In this document: positions 1 through 12,146 of the stretch, in pieces
Layout: each line of letters opens with the position of its first letter
How positions within the stretch are numbered: position 1 is the first letter of the stretch
Assembly (NCBI GenBank): GCA_036346355.1
Contig: CM070583.1
Coordinates: forward strand, 67,127,836 to 67,191,835
Source of the DNA: Rhipidocladum racemiflorum
Lineage: Eukaryota > Streptophyta > Magnoliopsida > Poales > Poaceae
Direction of reading: 5' to 3'
Length of the DNA stretch: 64,000 nucleotides
Made by a program: the position numbers and the translations under genes
The notes under the pieces: model-generated
Seen by the model: the letters and a program-made list of their open reading frames with translations, nothing else
What the model was told of the DNA's origin: nothing
Databases searched by the model: none

Positions 1-2910
1 TCGCCGACAAAGCCCGGTTCCGGCTTAAAACCGTCATCTTTCAACCTAGCCGTTGTTACCGGTTCGCGTTTTGTTTAGCCATCCTTGGTAGCGTTTTGTC
101 GCGGCCAGAATGTTTCACCGACGATCAATACCTTGTTTCGTGAGCGTCCCGCCGTCGCTTCGCTCCGCCGTTAACGTTTTGCCGTTAACACTCCGCCGTT
201 AACGCTCCACCGTTAACGTTCCGTCGTTAACGCTCCACCGTTAACGTTCCGTCGTTAACGTCCCACCATTAATGTTCCGTCGCTAACACTCCACCGTTAA
301 CGTTCCACCTTAACGCTCCGCCATCAACGTTCCGTCGTTAACGCTCCGTCGTTAAAGTTCCACCGTTAACGCTCCGTCGTTAACGTTCCATCGTTAACGT
401 TTCGCCGTTAACGCATCATCATTAACGTTTGGCTCTCATCGCTTTGTTGTCATCGCATGCGTGCATTCATGCAAGAGCCCTAGTGCGATGTCCTCATCTG
501 TTCTATCATCATGATGTCTGCCTAGCATCATCGTCATATCATCTTCAAAGTCGAATCAAAACCCTAACCAAAGACCGATTCGATGGACTAAGTTCATTGT
601 GAGCAGTGTTGTTATCTTTGCAATCTTTCCCGTTGTTTCAATCGTGGTAACACACTTGTCCTTGTCTTAACCCTGAAAATCTAATCTGCCTTTGACCTAG
701 AATTCATTCGTGAACTTGGTTGATGGACCATTGGCCATGTGTCATGTCCGTATAACCAGATCTTATCTATTAGTCTATCCCTCTTTTGTTTGATCGTGTA
801 TCTGTTCAGTCAACAAAAGTTAACTTTGTGAATCAGCTTAGTTCATTGTGAACTAACACATCTTTATGGACCCGGTCTATAGATCGAGAGCCCATATGTC
901 ATCATCTGTCCAATCAAGATAATAACTTCAGAAGAAATATTGTTCAGAATATTATTCTTTATTTCCTAGTTATCAGTCCTTTCCTCTTCGGTGTATTTTC
1001 TAAAGGCTCGTTCTCTTTTGTCTACTCTTCGATCTAATCCATTCAAGTTCCTAAATTCATCCAAGCCGTTGTGCCCAATGTTGTTCGTTCTTAATTTGGA
1101 GTTTATTTGAATTGTCTTTTGAGTTTTATTGTATTTGTGTTTCTTTATCGTTAGACGTGTCATCCGGAAGTCGTTCGAACGAGCTGAGGATCGAGAAAGT
1201 CGAAGTTGAAGATCGAGGACCAAGAATCAAAGATAAAGAGTAAAGAACAGTAAAAATTGCAAGGGCCAGACAAGTTGTGCTTTGACTATGTTGATCCCAT
1301 TTTCGAAACTTATGTTGTTTCAAATTATTGCATGCTAGTTTAAGTTAAACTGATTTCAATTAATTTGGGATTAGATAATCGACCTACTTGTTATTACCAC
1401 CTTGTCTACGATAATTGTATGCCATGATTCATTTGTCACCCTAGGTTTGTTGATTAATAGTTGGAAGCTAATGAATTGCCAACATGGGTTAGATAGAACT
1501 TATTAGTTTGCTTAAACTTGCAAGGGTCAGTGCCATCATTTTGGAAATATAAAGGTCAATATTGATTAATGGAATATGCAATGTATTTTGAAATGGTGTA
1601 ACGTGTTGCCGACACGATGATGTTGATATGCGGAGGCCTTCGTGCTTCTTCAAGGATGTTGAGTTGTTGTTGGCATTCTGTTGCACAATAATCAACTGGG
1701 TGATAAAATGATTTAGACTGAGGCAAGTGGCAAGATTGTTTCTAGTGGGCCAAGAGTGGCAACTGGGCGGTCGAGTTGGTTTTTGTTGGTGTTGGAATAC
1801 TCGTGGATACTTTGGTAGTCTTGCCCTAGTCACTCTAAGGACTTAACCTTGCAAGCCTTTGAACTGAGTCAAACATACAACACATGTCTGTAATGGACGG
1901 ACCTAGTTGAGTAGTTTGCTAATAACTTGCATGTGGTACCTCGGGGTGTCAACTATACCTCTGTGTAGTTGAATGGGGGAGCGTACCGGGGCTGCGGCTA
2001 GGTACCCATCCAACGGTTGGTTGGCCCAGACTTCGCCTTTGCTAAGGGAAGGGATAGTGTGCAACAACCGGAGAGGTTCACTTGTGGAGTTAGAAGCTTT
2101 CAAAAGGCTTTGTTATGATCGCTCATTCGCATACTCTTGTGTGGCGATTCACAGCTGACGTGATGAGTTGATTGTATCTTATGGGTAAAGTGTATAACCT
2201 CTGCAAAGTGTAAAATCTATTCGAATAGCCGTGTCCGCGGTACTGGACAACGCTCAGGGATTACAGTCAAGGGTTAGCTTTTCATAAAATTGATCTTGGG
2301 CTTGGAGGCATTTTGCCTGTGGAAAAGTGATAACTGGTTAAGGATATGGAATGGTTTACTTGTGAAACAACTATAAAATTTATTATTATTGTTATTTTTT
2401 TGCCGCTTTACAATCTATTATGAATATTTGTGAATGTTGTTTATTGCAAAATAACCCCTTCAGCCTGTCATTTGGAATAAGGCATGCATATAATTATTAG
2501 ACTTACATTCTGTGCATGACTTGCTGAGTGCTTTATGTACTCACCCCTTGCAAACAAACAATCACCAGTGAGCAGAAGTCTACATCGTCGAAAAAGAAGA
2601 AGTTCTGTGAGAAGACAATTATCTAGGAGTTGAACCCCGTCAGTTGCATGTGGCGTATTGATGGGATACACCGATGTTCTTCGTTCCGCTGCTGTTTATT
2701 TATACTCTGAGTTGAAGCCATCAAGGCCTCACAAATGTAAGGTTGACCTTAAGGTTGTTCAATGGTTTATATTCTGTAATTGAGTTATTTTTATTATTCT
2801 GCTGTGTATGATTGTGATATTCATCTATGTTGAGACTGTGTGTACTAGCGTGATCCTGGACTAGTGCTGAATACACAGAGGGTCCGGATTTGCATATTCG
2901 GGTCCCGACA
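1..2910 (+). repeat. 3' part of a long Tekay-type Gypsy LTR
   Basis: From about 1230 on, this matches the 3' half of the LTR at 54217-57934. Shared blocks include the stretch around 1840-1875, the stretch around 1978-2010, and the terminal block just before 2910 ending CGGGTCCCGACA. The right edge closes with CA, as an LTR should; the left edge lies outside the window. No Met-type primer site follows position 2910 and an antisense LTR begins there instead, so this is a solo or truncated LTR rather than the 5' LTR of an intact element. Positions 435-1230 hold AT-rich LTR sequence with nothing coding. The short ORFs inside are not protein-like. Confidence 0.7.
168..434. repeat. 14-bp minisatellite with GTTAAC core
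   Basis: About 19 tandem units of 14 bp share a CGTTAAC core followed by a variable heptamer. For several units the heptamer alternates GCTCCAC and GTTCCGT, giving a 28-bp higher-order period. Units decay toward both edges. It lies upstream of the recognisable LTR 3' half and may be an LTR-internal repeat. Confidence 0.8.
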
Positions 2911-4493
2911 TAGGTCACTGGTGGCGATGGAGGGTGGAGTTGACCGGCCGGTAGTAGAGTAAGCAAGAAGAAGTGATGGTGATCCCGGGAACTGGTCAGC
3001 AGTACCCGACGACGACCCAAGGTAGCTGGCGGCGAGGCTTAGCGGTTCACCAGGGAGGAGGTTGGCTGGCAAGGGAGAAGGAGATGAGTTAGCCATGGGG
3101 AACTAAGGGAAAATAATCTATAGACCTTAGAGATTCTTCTTGTCCCTATTACCTTGGCGGAGTACTATGGAGTAGCGAGAGCACCAGTTGTCAGAGTTGG
3201 GGAGGAAGAGTTGCGGTGTGGCTGAATTGGATGGCAATTCGGGCCAAATTGGTGGTTGCAGTAGCTTCATAACAGTCTAGAAAATATGTAGGAGATAAGA
3301 GCTGCAAAATGCATTACTTGATGGTTCACCCGGAGAGAAGGTGAAGCAGAGCGGCGATGAATTGAACGGTGCGCAAATTCCTTTGGTGGCTAGGGTATGG
3401 GCGAGTTGATGGAACGGTGTTAGAGCAGGGAATGGAGCATCTCGTCCCGAGGAACTGCAGTGCTGACTAAGGAGAAAGTGGGCAGGTGGTGGGGTGGTGA
3501 ACTCCGGTCGGTGCTGAAGAGAGAGAGAGAGAGAGAGCAGAGGAAATAAAGGGAAGAAGAAGAAGATGAGGTAGGGGCTGACGGGTGGGATCAGGCCCAC
3601 ACAGCAAGGAGAGAGAGAGAGGTGAGAAGAGAGTGGACGGTGCTGACCCTAAACCCTAACCAGTGGGGTCTTCTGTGCAGCTGGGCCCACTGGTAACTGA
3701 CAGAAGAGACTCAATTCATTTTACTCTCTTTAGACAGCGACAAAGATACATTTATTTTGCCAGTCAATTCAGCTCAAACTTTCTTGAAAATTTTCATCTA
3801 AGGTTCTTTCAAAGTTATATACTTATATTAAAAATTTTAGGTCAAAACATTTAGTAGATTATTTTATAAAAATATGATAAGTGGGCCTACACAGATTTTT
3901 ATTTTCTAAAATTATTTTATTTAAGGGAACAAATCAAAGTATACATTTTTGATAAATTTATTCAATAGTTTTCATGATATGGGTAATATCCTATAAAAAA
4001 TTAAATTTGTTTATAGATTAGTTATTTTTTAATAAATCTTTTCATGCATTTATCGGATTTTCATATTTTCAACACTTGAATTTTTACAGGCAGTAAATCA
4101 AGTAATATTCCTAAGATTTTTAACACAGGTAGTTATTACTGTGAGTAGTGTTGGGTAAAATTACCAACTTCATATAATGTTTGAATTATTTTATATGAAT
4201 CTGTCATGAGGCCATTTTCAGTTAAAATCTATTATTTTTAAACTCTTATCTGCACATAAATGCTTTCACATTGATTTTTGACTATAGTAAAAGTAATTCC
4301 AGTTCAATTCACTTTAATGTAAATTTTTATTACCCTTTTACTTTTACTTTATGACTTTGTACCATTTTGGTATATTTATTTTCTTTTTAAAATAAATTCC
4401 AAAATAAGAAATAAAACCCGCAAATTCACATTTCAGCACTTTATTATTCTTGAGATACATATTTTATTCCATGCTACTTTTTGGGATGTTACA
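2911..4493 (-). repeat. Antisense Gypsy-type LTR fragment
   Basis: Read on the minus strand it begins TGTAACATCC at 4493, the same start as the LTRs of Gypsy A (42756 and 52028), and runs through AT-rich then GA-rich sequence typical of these LTRs. The other end is cut at 2911 by the sense LTR that ends at 2910. Nothing in it is coding. A (GA)n run lies at about 3520-3537 and a two-copy CCCTAAA motif near 3650. Assignment rests on the terminal motif, composition and position, not on a full alignment. Confidence 0.5.
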
Positions 4494-5990
4494 AGGAGTG
4501 TATACGGAGATAGGGCGATGGCAGCAACGACGGGCAACTCCTGCTCAGTACTCAAGCCGAGTGGCAGGCGCAACAGAAGAATGGCGTCGGGGACTCGTCA
4601 TCGAGTGAAAGGACCAGCGATGGTCGTGGCCGTGGCCATGGACAAGGCAATCGTGTCCGCGGTGTTGGCAGCACATTTCCAGGCACATTTACAGAATTGT
4701 GTTAGAACCCTGTAAGCCTATTTGTCTTGCCATCAGCATGGAGGGACAGGCTTGGCTGTGGCATGTGAGACTTGGGCATGCATGTCAATTTCGAGGTGGT
4801 GAAGGCTATGCATGATAATAAGATGGTCCATGGGCTGCCGAGAATTGAACACCTAACTCAACTGTGTGAAGGATGCCTAATTGCAAAGCAAGCAAGAATT
4901 TCTTTTCCTGTTCAGGTGAACTACCGAGCCAAACAACCACTGTAGTTGGTACATGCGGACTTGTGTGGGCCAATAACTCCACAAACCCCTGCTGGTAACA
5001 AATATTTTTTCATCTTGGTTGATGATTTTAGTAGAATGATGTGGGTATACATGTTGAAAATTACTCCCTCCGGTTTGATAATAGATGTCGTTTTGGACAT
5101 CGACACGGTTTTCAAAACGCAACTTTGACCGCTAATTTTTATTATAATATATTTATAAAACCCAATAAAATTATAATATTATGAAAGTTTTTTCTTCTCG
5201 AGACAAATCTACACATATAATTTTCATATATCCAATTTAAATATTTAAAAATATATCAATAGTTAAAGTTTTAGAAATTTGATCATCACTATGTCTAAAA
5301 CGACATCTATTATCAAACTGGAGGGAGTAAGAGTGATGCCATTGGGATTTTTAAGTTCAAGGCATTGGTAGAAAATAGAATAGAGCATAGGGTGAAGCTG
5401 TGCTTAGAATTGACCATGGTGTGGAGTTTATTTCCCATGAATTTGCCACTTATTGTGAAGAGCAAGGCATCGAGCGTCACATCACGACGCTCTACACCCC
5501 ACAACAGAACAGGGTTGCTGAGAGGAGGAATCACATGGTTATGGCAATGGCGAGGAGTCTGTTGATGACCAAGATGCTGCCAGGAAAATTTTGGGGTGAA
5601 GCTGCTAGGCATGCGGTGTATCTTCTCAACCTAGTGCCGATGAAGGCATTGAACAGTGTCACTCCTAATGAGGCCTAATTTGGCGAGAAGCCACACCTGG
5701 AACACTTGAGAGTGTTTGGGTGTGTTGACCATATGAAAGTTCCAGCTGCATTCACTAAGAAGTTAGATGGCAGAAGCAGGAGTATGGTCTATTTGGGTGT
5801 AGTAGAAGGCAGTAAAGCCCATCGCATGTTTGATCCCAGTACCTGCAAGCTGCATGTGAGCTGAGATGTCATTTTCAATGAAGCAAGAAGTTGGCAATGG
5901 CAAGAGAAGACTTCCTGTGATCCAAAAGAATGGGTAACATTTTCTGTTGTCCAAGATGTTGGTGCTCGTGAGTTGTTTATCCCGGTGTTG
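4494..5990 (+). pseudogene. Copia C1: gag tail, GAG-pre-integrase and integrase remnant
   Basis: Degenerate Copia polyprotein, left part. An Arg/Gly-rich gag tail (about 4605-4650) is followed without CCHC knuckle or protease by a GAG-pre-integrase segment (HVRLGHA near 4765; CEGCLIAKQA near 4870). The integrase core starts at VHADLCGP (4949) and continues past the Stowaway insertion with the DHGVEF, TPQQNRVAERRN and GVTP-type blocks (5410-5670). Stops interrupt it at about 4943, 5676 and 5863. The element begins abruptly at 4494 against an antisense LTR, so its 5' LTR and most of gag are absent. An Ala/Ser/Pro-rich linker follows to about 6240. Not functional. Confidence 0.85.
5064..5327. 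mobile_element. Stowaway MITE inserted in Copia integrase
   Basis: A 264-bp AT-rich element with inverted ends CTCCCTCCGGTTTGATAATA and its mirror, flanked by TA on both sides (5062-5063 and 5328-5329). The CTCCCTCC terminus and TA target duplication define Stowaway (Tc1/mariner-type) elements of grasses. It splits the integrase reading of Copia C1 between MLK and the following KSDAIG block, so it is younger than C1. No coding capacity. Confidence 0.93.
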
Positions 5991-6239
5991 GTAGGTGCGA
6001 CAAGCACGCCGGCGAGCATGGTGGGCTACACAGCAAGCCCGTTGGCAGGCACAACAAGTGTTCCACGAGGGGCAGCAAGCTCCATGGTGACCATGCCGCG
6101 GGGAGCAGCATAATGGGTGGCAAGCAGCATGGTTGCTGCGACATGCATGCCATGCCAGCAAGCACGATGAGCGTGCCGCAGGCAACAACAGAGGCAGCAT
6201 CACCACCACCAACGGCTGCATCAACCGAAGGCTCCAAAG

Positions 6240-7374
6240 ATGGGCCAAGAGCTTATCATATTCTTAGTGATATTTATGTAAAGACTGAGCCAATTGAACT
6301 TGAAGAGCTATTCCTTGCTGCATGCGACTGATGAACCAACATCCTACCAAGAAGTGCCTGGAATGTCCAATTATACAAGAGCATAAAGAGTCTCGGATTT
6401 GAGAAGTGCCCACATGAGCCAGCAGTCTATAAGAGGAGTAATGCAGGGGAAGTACTTGTAGTTGGGGTCTACGTCGATGACCACACAATTAAAGCTACAA
6501 ATGAAGAATGAGTTTGAGATGAGTGATCTAGGGCTCCTGTCTTACTATCTTAGCATAGAAGTAGAGCAGAAAGAGAGCAGTATCACCTTGAAGCAATCAA
6601 GCTATACAAAGAAGATACTGGATCTGGCCGGCATGAGTGACTGCAATTCAACTCAGTACCCAATGGAACCAAAGCTTAAGTTGTGCAAAGATGAAGGTGG
6701 AGATGCAGTGAATTCAACCCAATACTCGGCCTGATCTTGTGTACACAGTTGGAATTACTAGCAGATATATGGAGGAGCCGAAGCAATCCCATTTGCAAGT
6801 AGTGAAGCACATTATGAGATATGTAAAGGGCATTGTGAACTTTGCTTTGGAAGAGACCAAGGGTACATATGAGAGATTGTTTGGGGTATAGCAGCAGTGA
6901 TCTCGTTGGTGACATCGATGATAGAAGAATACCAGTGGCTTGGTCTTCTCCCTCTGTGGGAATGTGATAACATGGGCATCTCAAAAGCAAAAGAGCGTTG
7001 CTCTTTCCTCCTATGAATCCAAGTTCATGGTGGCAACGACGACGGCATGTCAAGCCGTGTAGCTAAGGGGCTTGTTGAGTGATGTAACGAACTGCAAACC
7101 GAAACCTGTAACGCTTTATGTTGACAACAAATCAGCCTCCATGTTAATGAAGAATTCGGTGTTTCATGGAAGAAGTAAGCACATAGACGCAATTGTTCAC
7201 TTCATATGAGAATGTGTTGAGAATTAATGAGATGATCATTGTCGAGCACATAAGCACTGAGGAACAGTCCACAGATATTCTGACCAAAGCCATCGGAAGA
7301 ATCAAGTTTGTTGAGATGCGGGAGCTACTGGGTGTCAAAGGCATTCAGCATGGAAGTCAGGATAAGGAGGGCAT
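6240..7374 (+). pseudogene. Copia C1: reverse transcriptase and RNase H remnant
   Basis: Right part of the same decayed polyprotein. The segment before RT ends in the common block SDIYVKTEPIELEE (6267-6310). Most of the RT palm is deleted: the text jumps to the VYVDD motif region (about 6463-6480), then to the thumb (MSDLGLLSYYLSIEV; SYTKKILDLAGM). RNase H follows, with RPDLVYTVG-type and DDRR blocks and the end block VEHISTEEQSTDILTKA (7233-7290). Multiple stops and frame changes are present. A purine-rich PPT-like tract (7361-7370) precedes the LTR at 7375. The RNase H tail is duplicated at 12147-12305. Confidence 0.85.
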
Positions 7375-8106
7375 TGTTGGAAATAATCCAGACTTAGATG
7401 CATTGATAGAACGAGTCTTCTTGGCGTGGAGTCAGTCGAGTTTGGTTAAAGCAGATCATGGGATGCCATGACTCCGTAGATTTAGCTTAGTTTGTTCAGG
7501 TAACATTAGTACTTGACTTCTCCCTTGTATTGAGCAAATAAGATGTGCAAATAGTCAAAGAAAACTTGCCCCATCTCTCTGTGTTCATCCAACCTCTTGT
7601 GTGCATTAACTTCAGTGCTGCAAGGGTGTGTAATCGCTATGTTATTTTCATCAAACGCAGAGTCTATTCTTATACAAAGAGTACTTTAGGTCTCTATTTA
7701 AATATGTATCTCTAGTTCATAGGATAGAACAAGATAAGAAGAGAAAAGAGAACCTCATTGTAAACATCTCCTTAGTAATATCAGAAAAACTAAAAAATGG
7801 TATACTGTTGCAACGGTATACCTCTGAAACTCATGAAACTTATGATTTTTTGCACTGAAACTCATGAAACTTAGCACTAAAAACTGATAAAACATGAAAC
7901 TGATGAAACTAAACACTGAAACTCATGAAACCAGCACTAAAACTGATAAGTTTCATAAGTTTCATGGCTATACCGTTGCAACGGTATACCGTTCCCTAGT
8001 CACTCTCTAGTAATATATAGCTTTCGTGTGTTCATAGTTTTTCCCCAAGGGGGTTTTCATGCAAATTTTGTGCCTCTTGTTCCTACTTTTCGGTGCATTA
8101 TTTGCA
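7375..8106 (+). repeat. LTR of Copia C1 (copy 1), split by a MITE
   Basis: Begins TGTTGGAAATAATCC just after the pol end and PPT, and ends TTATTTGCA. Its native length is about 497 bp without the MITE at 7782-8007 and its duplicated target. The equivalent LTR in copy 2 is 12312-12471 plus 19663-20002. It is followed by a Met-type primer site (8112-8123), so this LTR sits between one element's pol and the leader of another copy, as in a tandem array sharing LTRs. Confidence 0.75.
7782..8007. mobile_element. Mutator-type MITE with palindromic ends
   Basis: This 226-bp stretch is absent from the otherwise matching LTR at 19860-19920. It is flanked by a 9-bp duplication TAGTAATAT (7773-7781 and 8008-8016), the length made by Mutator-like transposases. 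The ends are imperfect inverted repeats and each contains a palindrome around GTTGCAAC flanked by GGTATAC-type arms. The middle is built of short ACTGAAACTCATGAAAC-like repeats. No ORF. Confidence 0.88.
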
Positions 8107-8111
8107 ATAAG

Positions 8112-8123
8112 TGGTATGAGAGC
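8112..8123 (+). other. Primer-binding-site-like motif after the C1 LTR
   Basis: TGGTATGAGAGC, one mismatch from the initiator-Met primer site TGGTATCAGAGC, five bases after the LTR end. The same motif follows the LTR of copy 2 at 20008-20019. It marks 8124 onward as retroelement leader. Confidence 0.7.
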
Positions 8124-8891
8124 TATGGGTTCAAAATTTTAACTGTTGCTCCCAGAAAGAGGCTAATTCCTAGGAGCGGTCATCTACGCAACACCATGAA
8201 GAAAATCATGGGTGGCCATCGTGCAACATCATCGTGGACATCATACGACGTCTGCACAACATTCACATCGAGAATTTATGATGATTCTACTGCAAGCCAT
8301 CATCTACTACTATGTGTGCAAAAAAATGTAATAGGAGATTCATCAGCGTCAACGTGGCGATTTCAACTTGTCTTGGCTCCGATCCACAACTCGACTCCAT
8401 ATTGAGCGTTAACTCATGCTCTACCTCGACGACTGTTCTAGTGCTAGTTATGCTAACACTATCACCTGCATCACCTAGTGCCATGCCCTAGTGCCGTTAT
8501 GCACCACCTCCGTCAACGATCTTTTTCCTTAGTTAATTGTTGTATTGCTTTTGTTAGAAGTGTATTTCATTGCAATTTAGGTTGTTGTACCTATTATTGG
8601 TAGCATCCATGCAAGATTAATCATTGACAATTTTTTCGATGCTCCATCATTTTCCATGGGTTACTGCATCAAGATCCACACATATACATCTAAGGTGGAG
8701 TTGTAGGCTTTAAACACAACACAATTAGTTAATCTGGGCTACACTTGATGTAGGAGACTTTGAAAAAAAATCAACGTCAATTATGGGAACAATTGAATTT
8801 GGTGTTTTATTCACTGTTTGTATATGTTGCAATTTTGTATCGCTTGCGTGATTATTATGGAGGCTTTAGCAACATTTAATTTCAGAAGTTT

Positions 8892-11197
8892 TGTGACATT
8901 ATAGAATACGGCATTACGGTACGAGATTATACCGTGTTTTTGGGCTTTTCAGGGTTTTTGGGCTTCTCCAGGAGAGTTTGGGCCTTGGGGGATTGAGTTT
9001 TGGGCTTTCTGAGGGAGTTTGGGCCTTTGGTAGGTTTTTTTTGGCCCATGTGGGGGTGGAAAGGCAGCCATACCCTAGGGTTTTCCCACCCCTCCCCTTG
9101 GGTGGCCGCCACCCCCCTCCTTTCCCCCCTTGGCCGCACGCCTCTTCCTCCCTCCCTTGCGCCACCCCCTCCCTCTCCTTCACCCCTTAGCCGGCCCTAG
9201 CAGGGATTCATGCCCTCCTTGCTCCTTGCTGCCACACCTTCCCCCATCGTTGATCTCTCCGTTGGGAAGCTCCGCAACCGAGAGGAACCAGCGGATTCGG
9301 CGTTTGGAGGGAGATCGAAGGCGGGAGGAGAAGGATTTCGTCGTTCGAGTGGTTCTTCAACGGAGGTAAGTGCTTGTAGTCTATTTTGTAGGGTTGTGAT
9401 GCGGGTTAGATGGGAGAATCCATGCCTAGAACTCATGTTTGGGTGCTGTGATTAGAGGGATCGAATTGGATTCTAGATTTGTCTCGCAAGTAGCTCTTGG
9501 CCATGTTTGACAGTCGGTGTTGGGACACATTTTTGGAAATTCTAGAGGAGTTTCCTTATTGGTTAGCTGTTATGAAAGTTGTAGGTAATTCAATTATATT
9601 TCAGTGTACACCAAGAATGTTAAATTCCGTTCATCCGTTTAATAGTTATGGCTATTTTACCAAGCGCTGTCAAATCTGTGACGCGATTGGGATAGATCTT
9701 CAACTGTAGATTAGACAATTTTGGAGGCCGATTCAGTCTTCGCGAATACTTAGGAAAAGTTGGGAAATTTCCTAATCTTCAAGAAAATGTATTCGTTTAC
9801 TTGATTTGGAGTTGTAGAGCTCAAGTTATGGTCGTTGGAGCGCTGCTGTCCTGGTTGGACATAGAGCTGTTTTTCTGGTTTTGGGAGTGGGTTGCGAAGT
9901 CGATGTAGATGATAGTTCTTGTATTGCTTTGTGGGCATATTTTGAGTGTATTATACCTATGTGCAGGTGGTGTGACCCGGGAGTGCCCTCATCATCTCAC
10001 CACTCCATCTCGCGTGGTTGAAGGCAAGTGTGTTGTGGTGGTTGTGGTTTGGTTGGCTATAATGCTTTGCTATGTTTGATACTTGTTTGTGTTATGATGA
10101 TTATATTTGTTAAATGGCCACGCAATGGTTAATCTGAGTATTTATGCAAACTCATGTGAAGGGCTAAGTTGCTATATTTGATACTTGCTTTGTGTTATGA
10201 TGATTATAGATGTTAAATGGCTATGCAATGTTGAATTGAGTGCATATGCAAGTTTTATTCATGTTTATGGCATATGTGCATTCATGGCATGAGGACAGGC
10301 CAGGACGGTGAGGAAGTCATAACTAATCCGGTAAGGTCGGTGAGAAAGTTATGATTAATCTGGAGCACCTCTGAGAAAGACCTACCTCGTAGTCCCATCC
10401 ACGGATGTGTATGGGAGTGAGTTAGTAAGAGTAGGCACCCTCCATCTACGGGATGGAAGGGGAAAGAGGGTGCACACCGACGGGTGTGCACTCAGCAATA
10501 CCGGTATGTGCTAAGCAAAGAGACATGTGCATTGCATTGCATTGCATGAATGAAGTTGTTATATAAGATGCTTATGATGTTCTATGAGATGCATATGAAA
10601 ATGTTTATGACGATGTTATATGAGAGCATAAATGAAGAAGTGTATGAGTTGATTCTCATGATGTGTGAATGGCATAAAGTATGTATGTGAACTGTTATTG
10701 TTTATGTACCATTGCAATACACGTTGCTGAGTGATCAACTCACGCTTGTTGTTTATGTTTTTTTAGGTATCTTGGATCCAACATGTGGGAAAGGGAGCTA
10801 GTCACGCGTCATCACTTACCATCACCCATTTAATCAATGTCAAACTTTCCTTTAGTTGTGATGGTTAACTCATTGAACTAAATTGTGGTTTTTATGCCTT
10901 GTTGGTCGTCATGAGTAAAGGATTAGTCCATATTATCATGTGACGGATAGATTTATATCCTTAGTTGAATTGTTGCTGAAATCCCTGATTATCATGTTAT
11001 TGTTGTCGTTTATTATGCTATCTTGATATGTTCATATTGTTGATGCTTGAAACCATGGAAAAACAAAGGATATGCTACCGAAATTTCGGTTAAGCATTTA
11101 GCGTAGTTGCTGTAATTTAATGTAAAATATGTGGTTCGGGTGTTGCTAGTATTGGTTGTGGTGACATTCACGGCATACTAGGTGCCGGGGTGTTACA
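8892..11197. mobile_element. Solo Gypsy-type LTR, target duplication AGTTT
   Basis: A 2306-bp insertion absent from copy 2 of the duplicated segment. It begins TGTGACATTATAG and ends GGGGTGTTACA, and is flanked by AGTTT at 8887-8891 and 11198-11202. No internal coding region or second LTR is present, so it is a solo LTR left by LTR-LTR recombination. It holds a GC-rich region near 9060-9370 (CCCTAGGG, then CTCCG-rich text ending at a splice-donor-like GGAGGTAAGT) like other grass Gypsy LTRs. The terminal TGTTACA could read either way, so orientation is left open. Small ORFs inside are not protein-like. Confidence 0.9.
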
Positions 11198-11803
11198 AGT
11201 TTGATGACATTTCGATGGTAGTTACCATTATACTCTCTCGAGTTTTGCTGTTTGAAAGTGAAGATTTTGTTCCAAATTTTAGTTCGAGATGAAGGATTTA
11301 AGTGCAAGGAGTTTGTTTTTGCATAGATACTACAACATTTGTCCAGTTTTCATAGCTTGATACGAGGGATCTATTGCAGTTTATACTGCATTGACGGCAC
11401 AAGAGTTCCTTTCATCTGAACAGTTTTATAGGAATAGTTTCAACCATATCATATAATTTAATTACCTTTGAAATCGGCAGTTTGACATACATGATGGCCA
11501 CATGTGCAAGTTGCTCTCTAGCGAGCATTGTTTGCTTAGTCTTGTGTTTCTGGTTGAGCATGTCAGATTCCATGATTTGAGTTCTTCTCTTTCTATCCAA
11601 CAACATAGGTGATGTCTCGACTTATATTGTTCGATGATTGAGCATTTTTTTTCAACAGATTATTTGCACATACTCGGATTTTAATGGGGTTATGAACTAC
11701 TAAAAATCTAAATTTGTTCATTTGTTTTGTTGATATTTGTGTGTTTCATATTGCTGGTGGTTTTCTCAATTTTGCCTCGCAAGAAGCATTTCGATAAGAC
11801 TAT

Positions 11804-12146
11804 TGTGGCATCTCAGAATGTGACTTTAGGGAATACGGCACTACGGTATGGTGTTTTATCGCGTTTTGGGCCGTAGGTGGGGGGGTTTTCTTGGCCCATA
11901 TGGGGAAATTTCTGCAATAAAACCCTAGGGCTTCCCCCTTGTGTTCCCATTGCCTCCCCCCATGCGCCCCCTTGCCTCCCCTAGCCACACCTCTCCCTCT
12001 CCCTTTGCAAGCCTCCCACGTCTCCCCACCTCAATCTCCACCTCTCGTAACCCCCATAGTGTTGTTCGGGAGTGCTCCATCCGCCGGGATTCGGCGTTTC
12101 CGGCGGTTCCGGCGAGGGGACGGAGGATCGGGTCGCGAGGAGATTC
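11804..12146. repeat. Truncated LTR of the same family as 8892-11197
   Basis: Starts TGTGGCATCTCAGAATGTG and shares GGGAATACGGCACTACGG-like text and the CCCTAGGG block with the solo LTR. It breaks off in GC-rich sequence at 12146, where duplicated copy 2 begins. It therefore marks the junction between the two copies of the tandem duplication. Confidence 0.7.

Larger units (their letters stand above)
7210..11803 (+). repeat. Tandem duplicated segment, copy 1
   Basis: From GAATGTGTTGAGAATT in the C1 RNase H region to GATAAGACTA, this matches 12147-21391 once inserted elements are removed (about 2.05 kb of shared sequence, roughly 95% or more identical by eye). Copy 1 carries the MITE at 7782 and the solo LTR at 8892; copy 2 carries Copia C2. 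The shared sequence holds the RNase H tail, LTR, primer site and a non-coding leader region (8124-8891, 11198-11803) in which I see no gene. Confidence 0.88.

Noticed and set aside
3646..3661. Telomere-like CCCTAAACCCTAA
   Set aside because: Only two partial copies inside an LTR-like region; no array.
8028..8405. 125-codon ORF also present in the second copy (19924-20388)
   Set aside because: It crosses the LTR end and primer site and is shared only because the DNA is duplicated; the reading frames end differently in the two copies.
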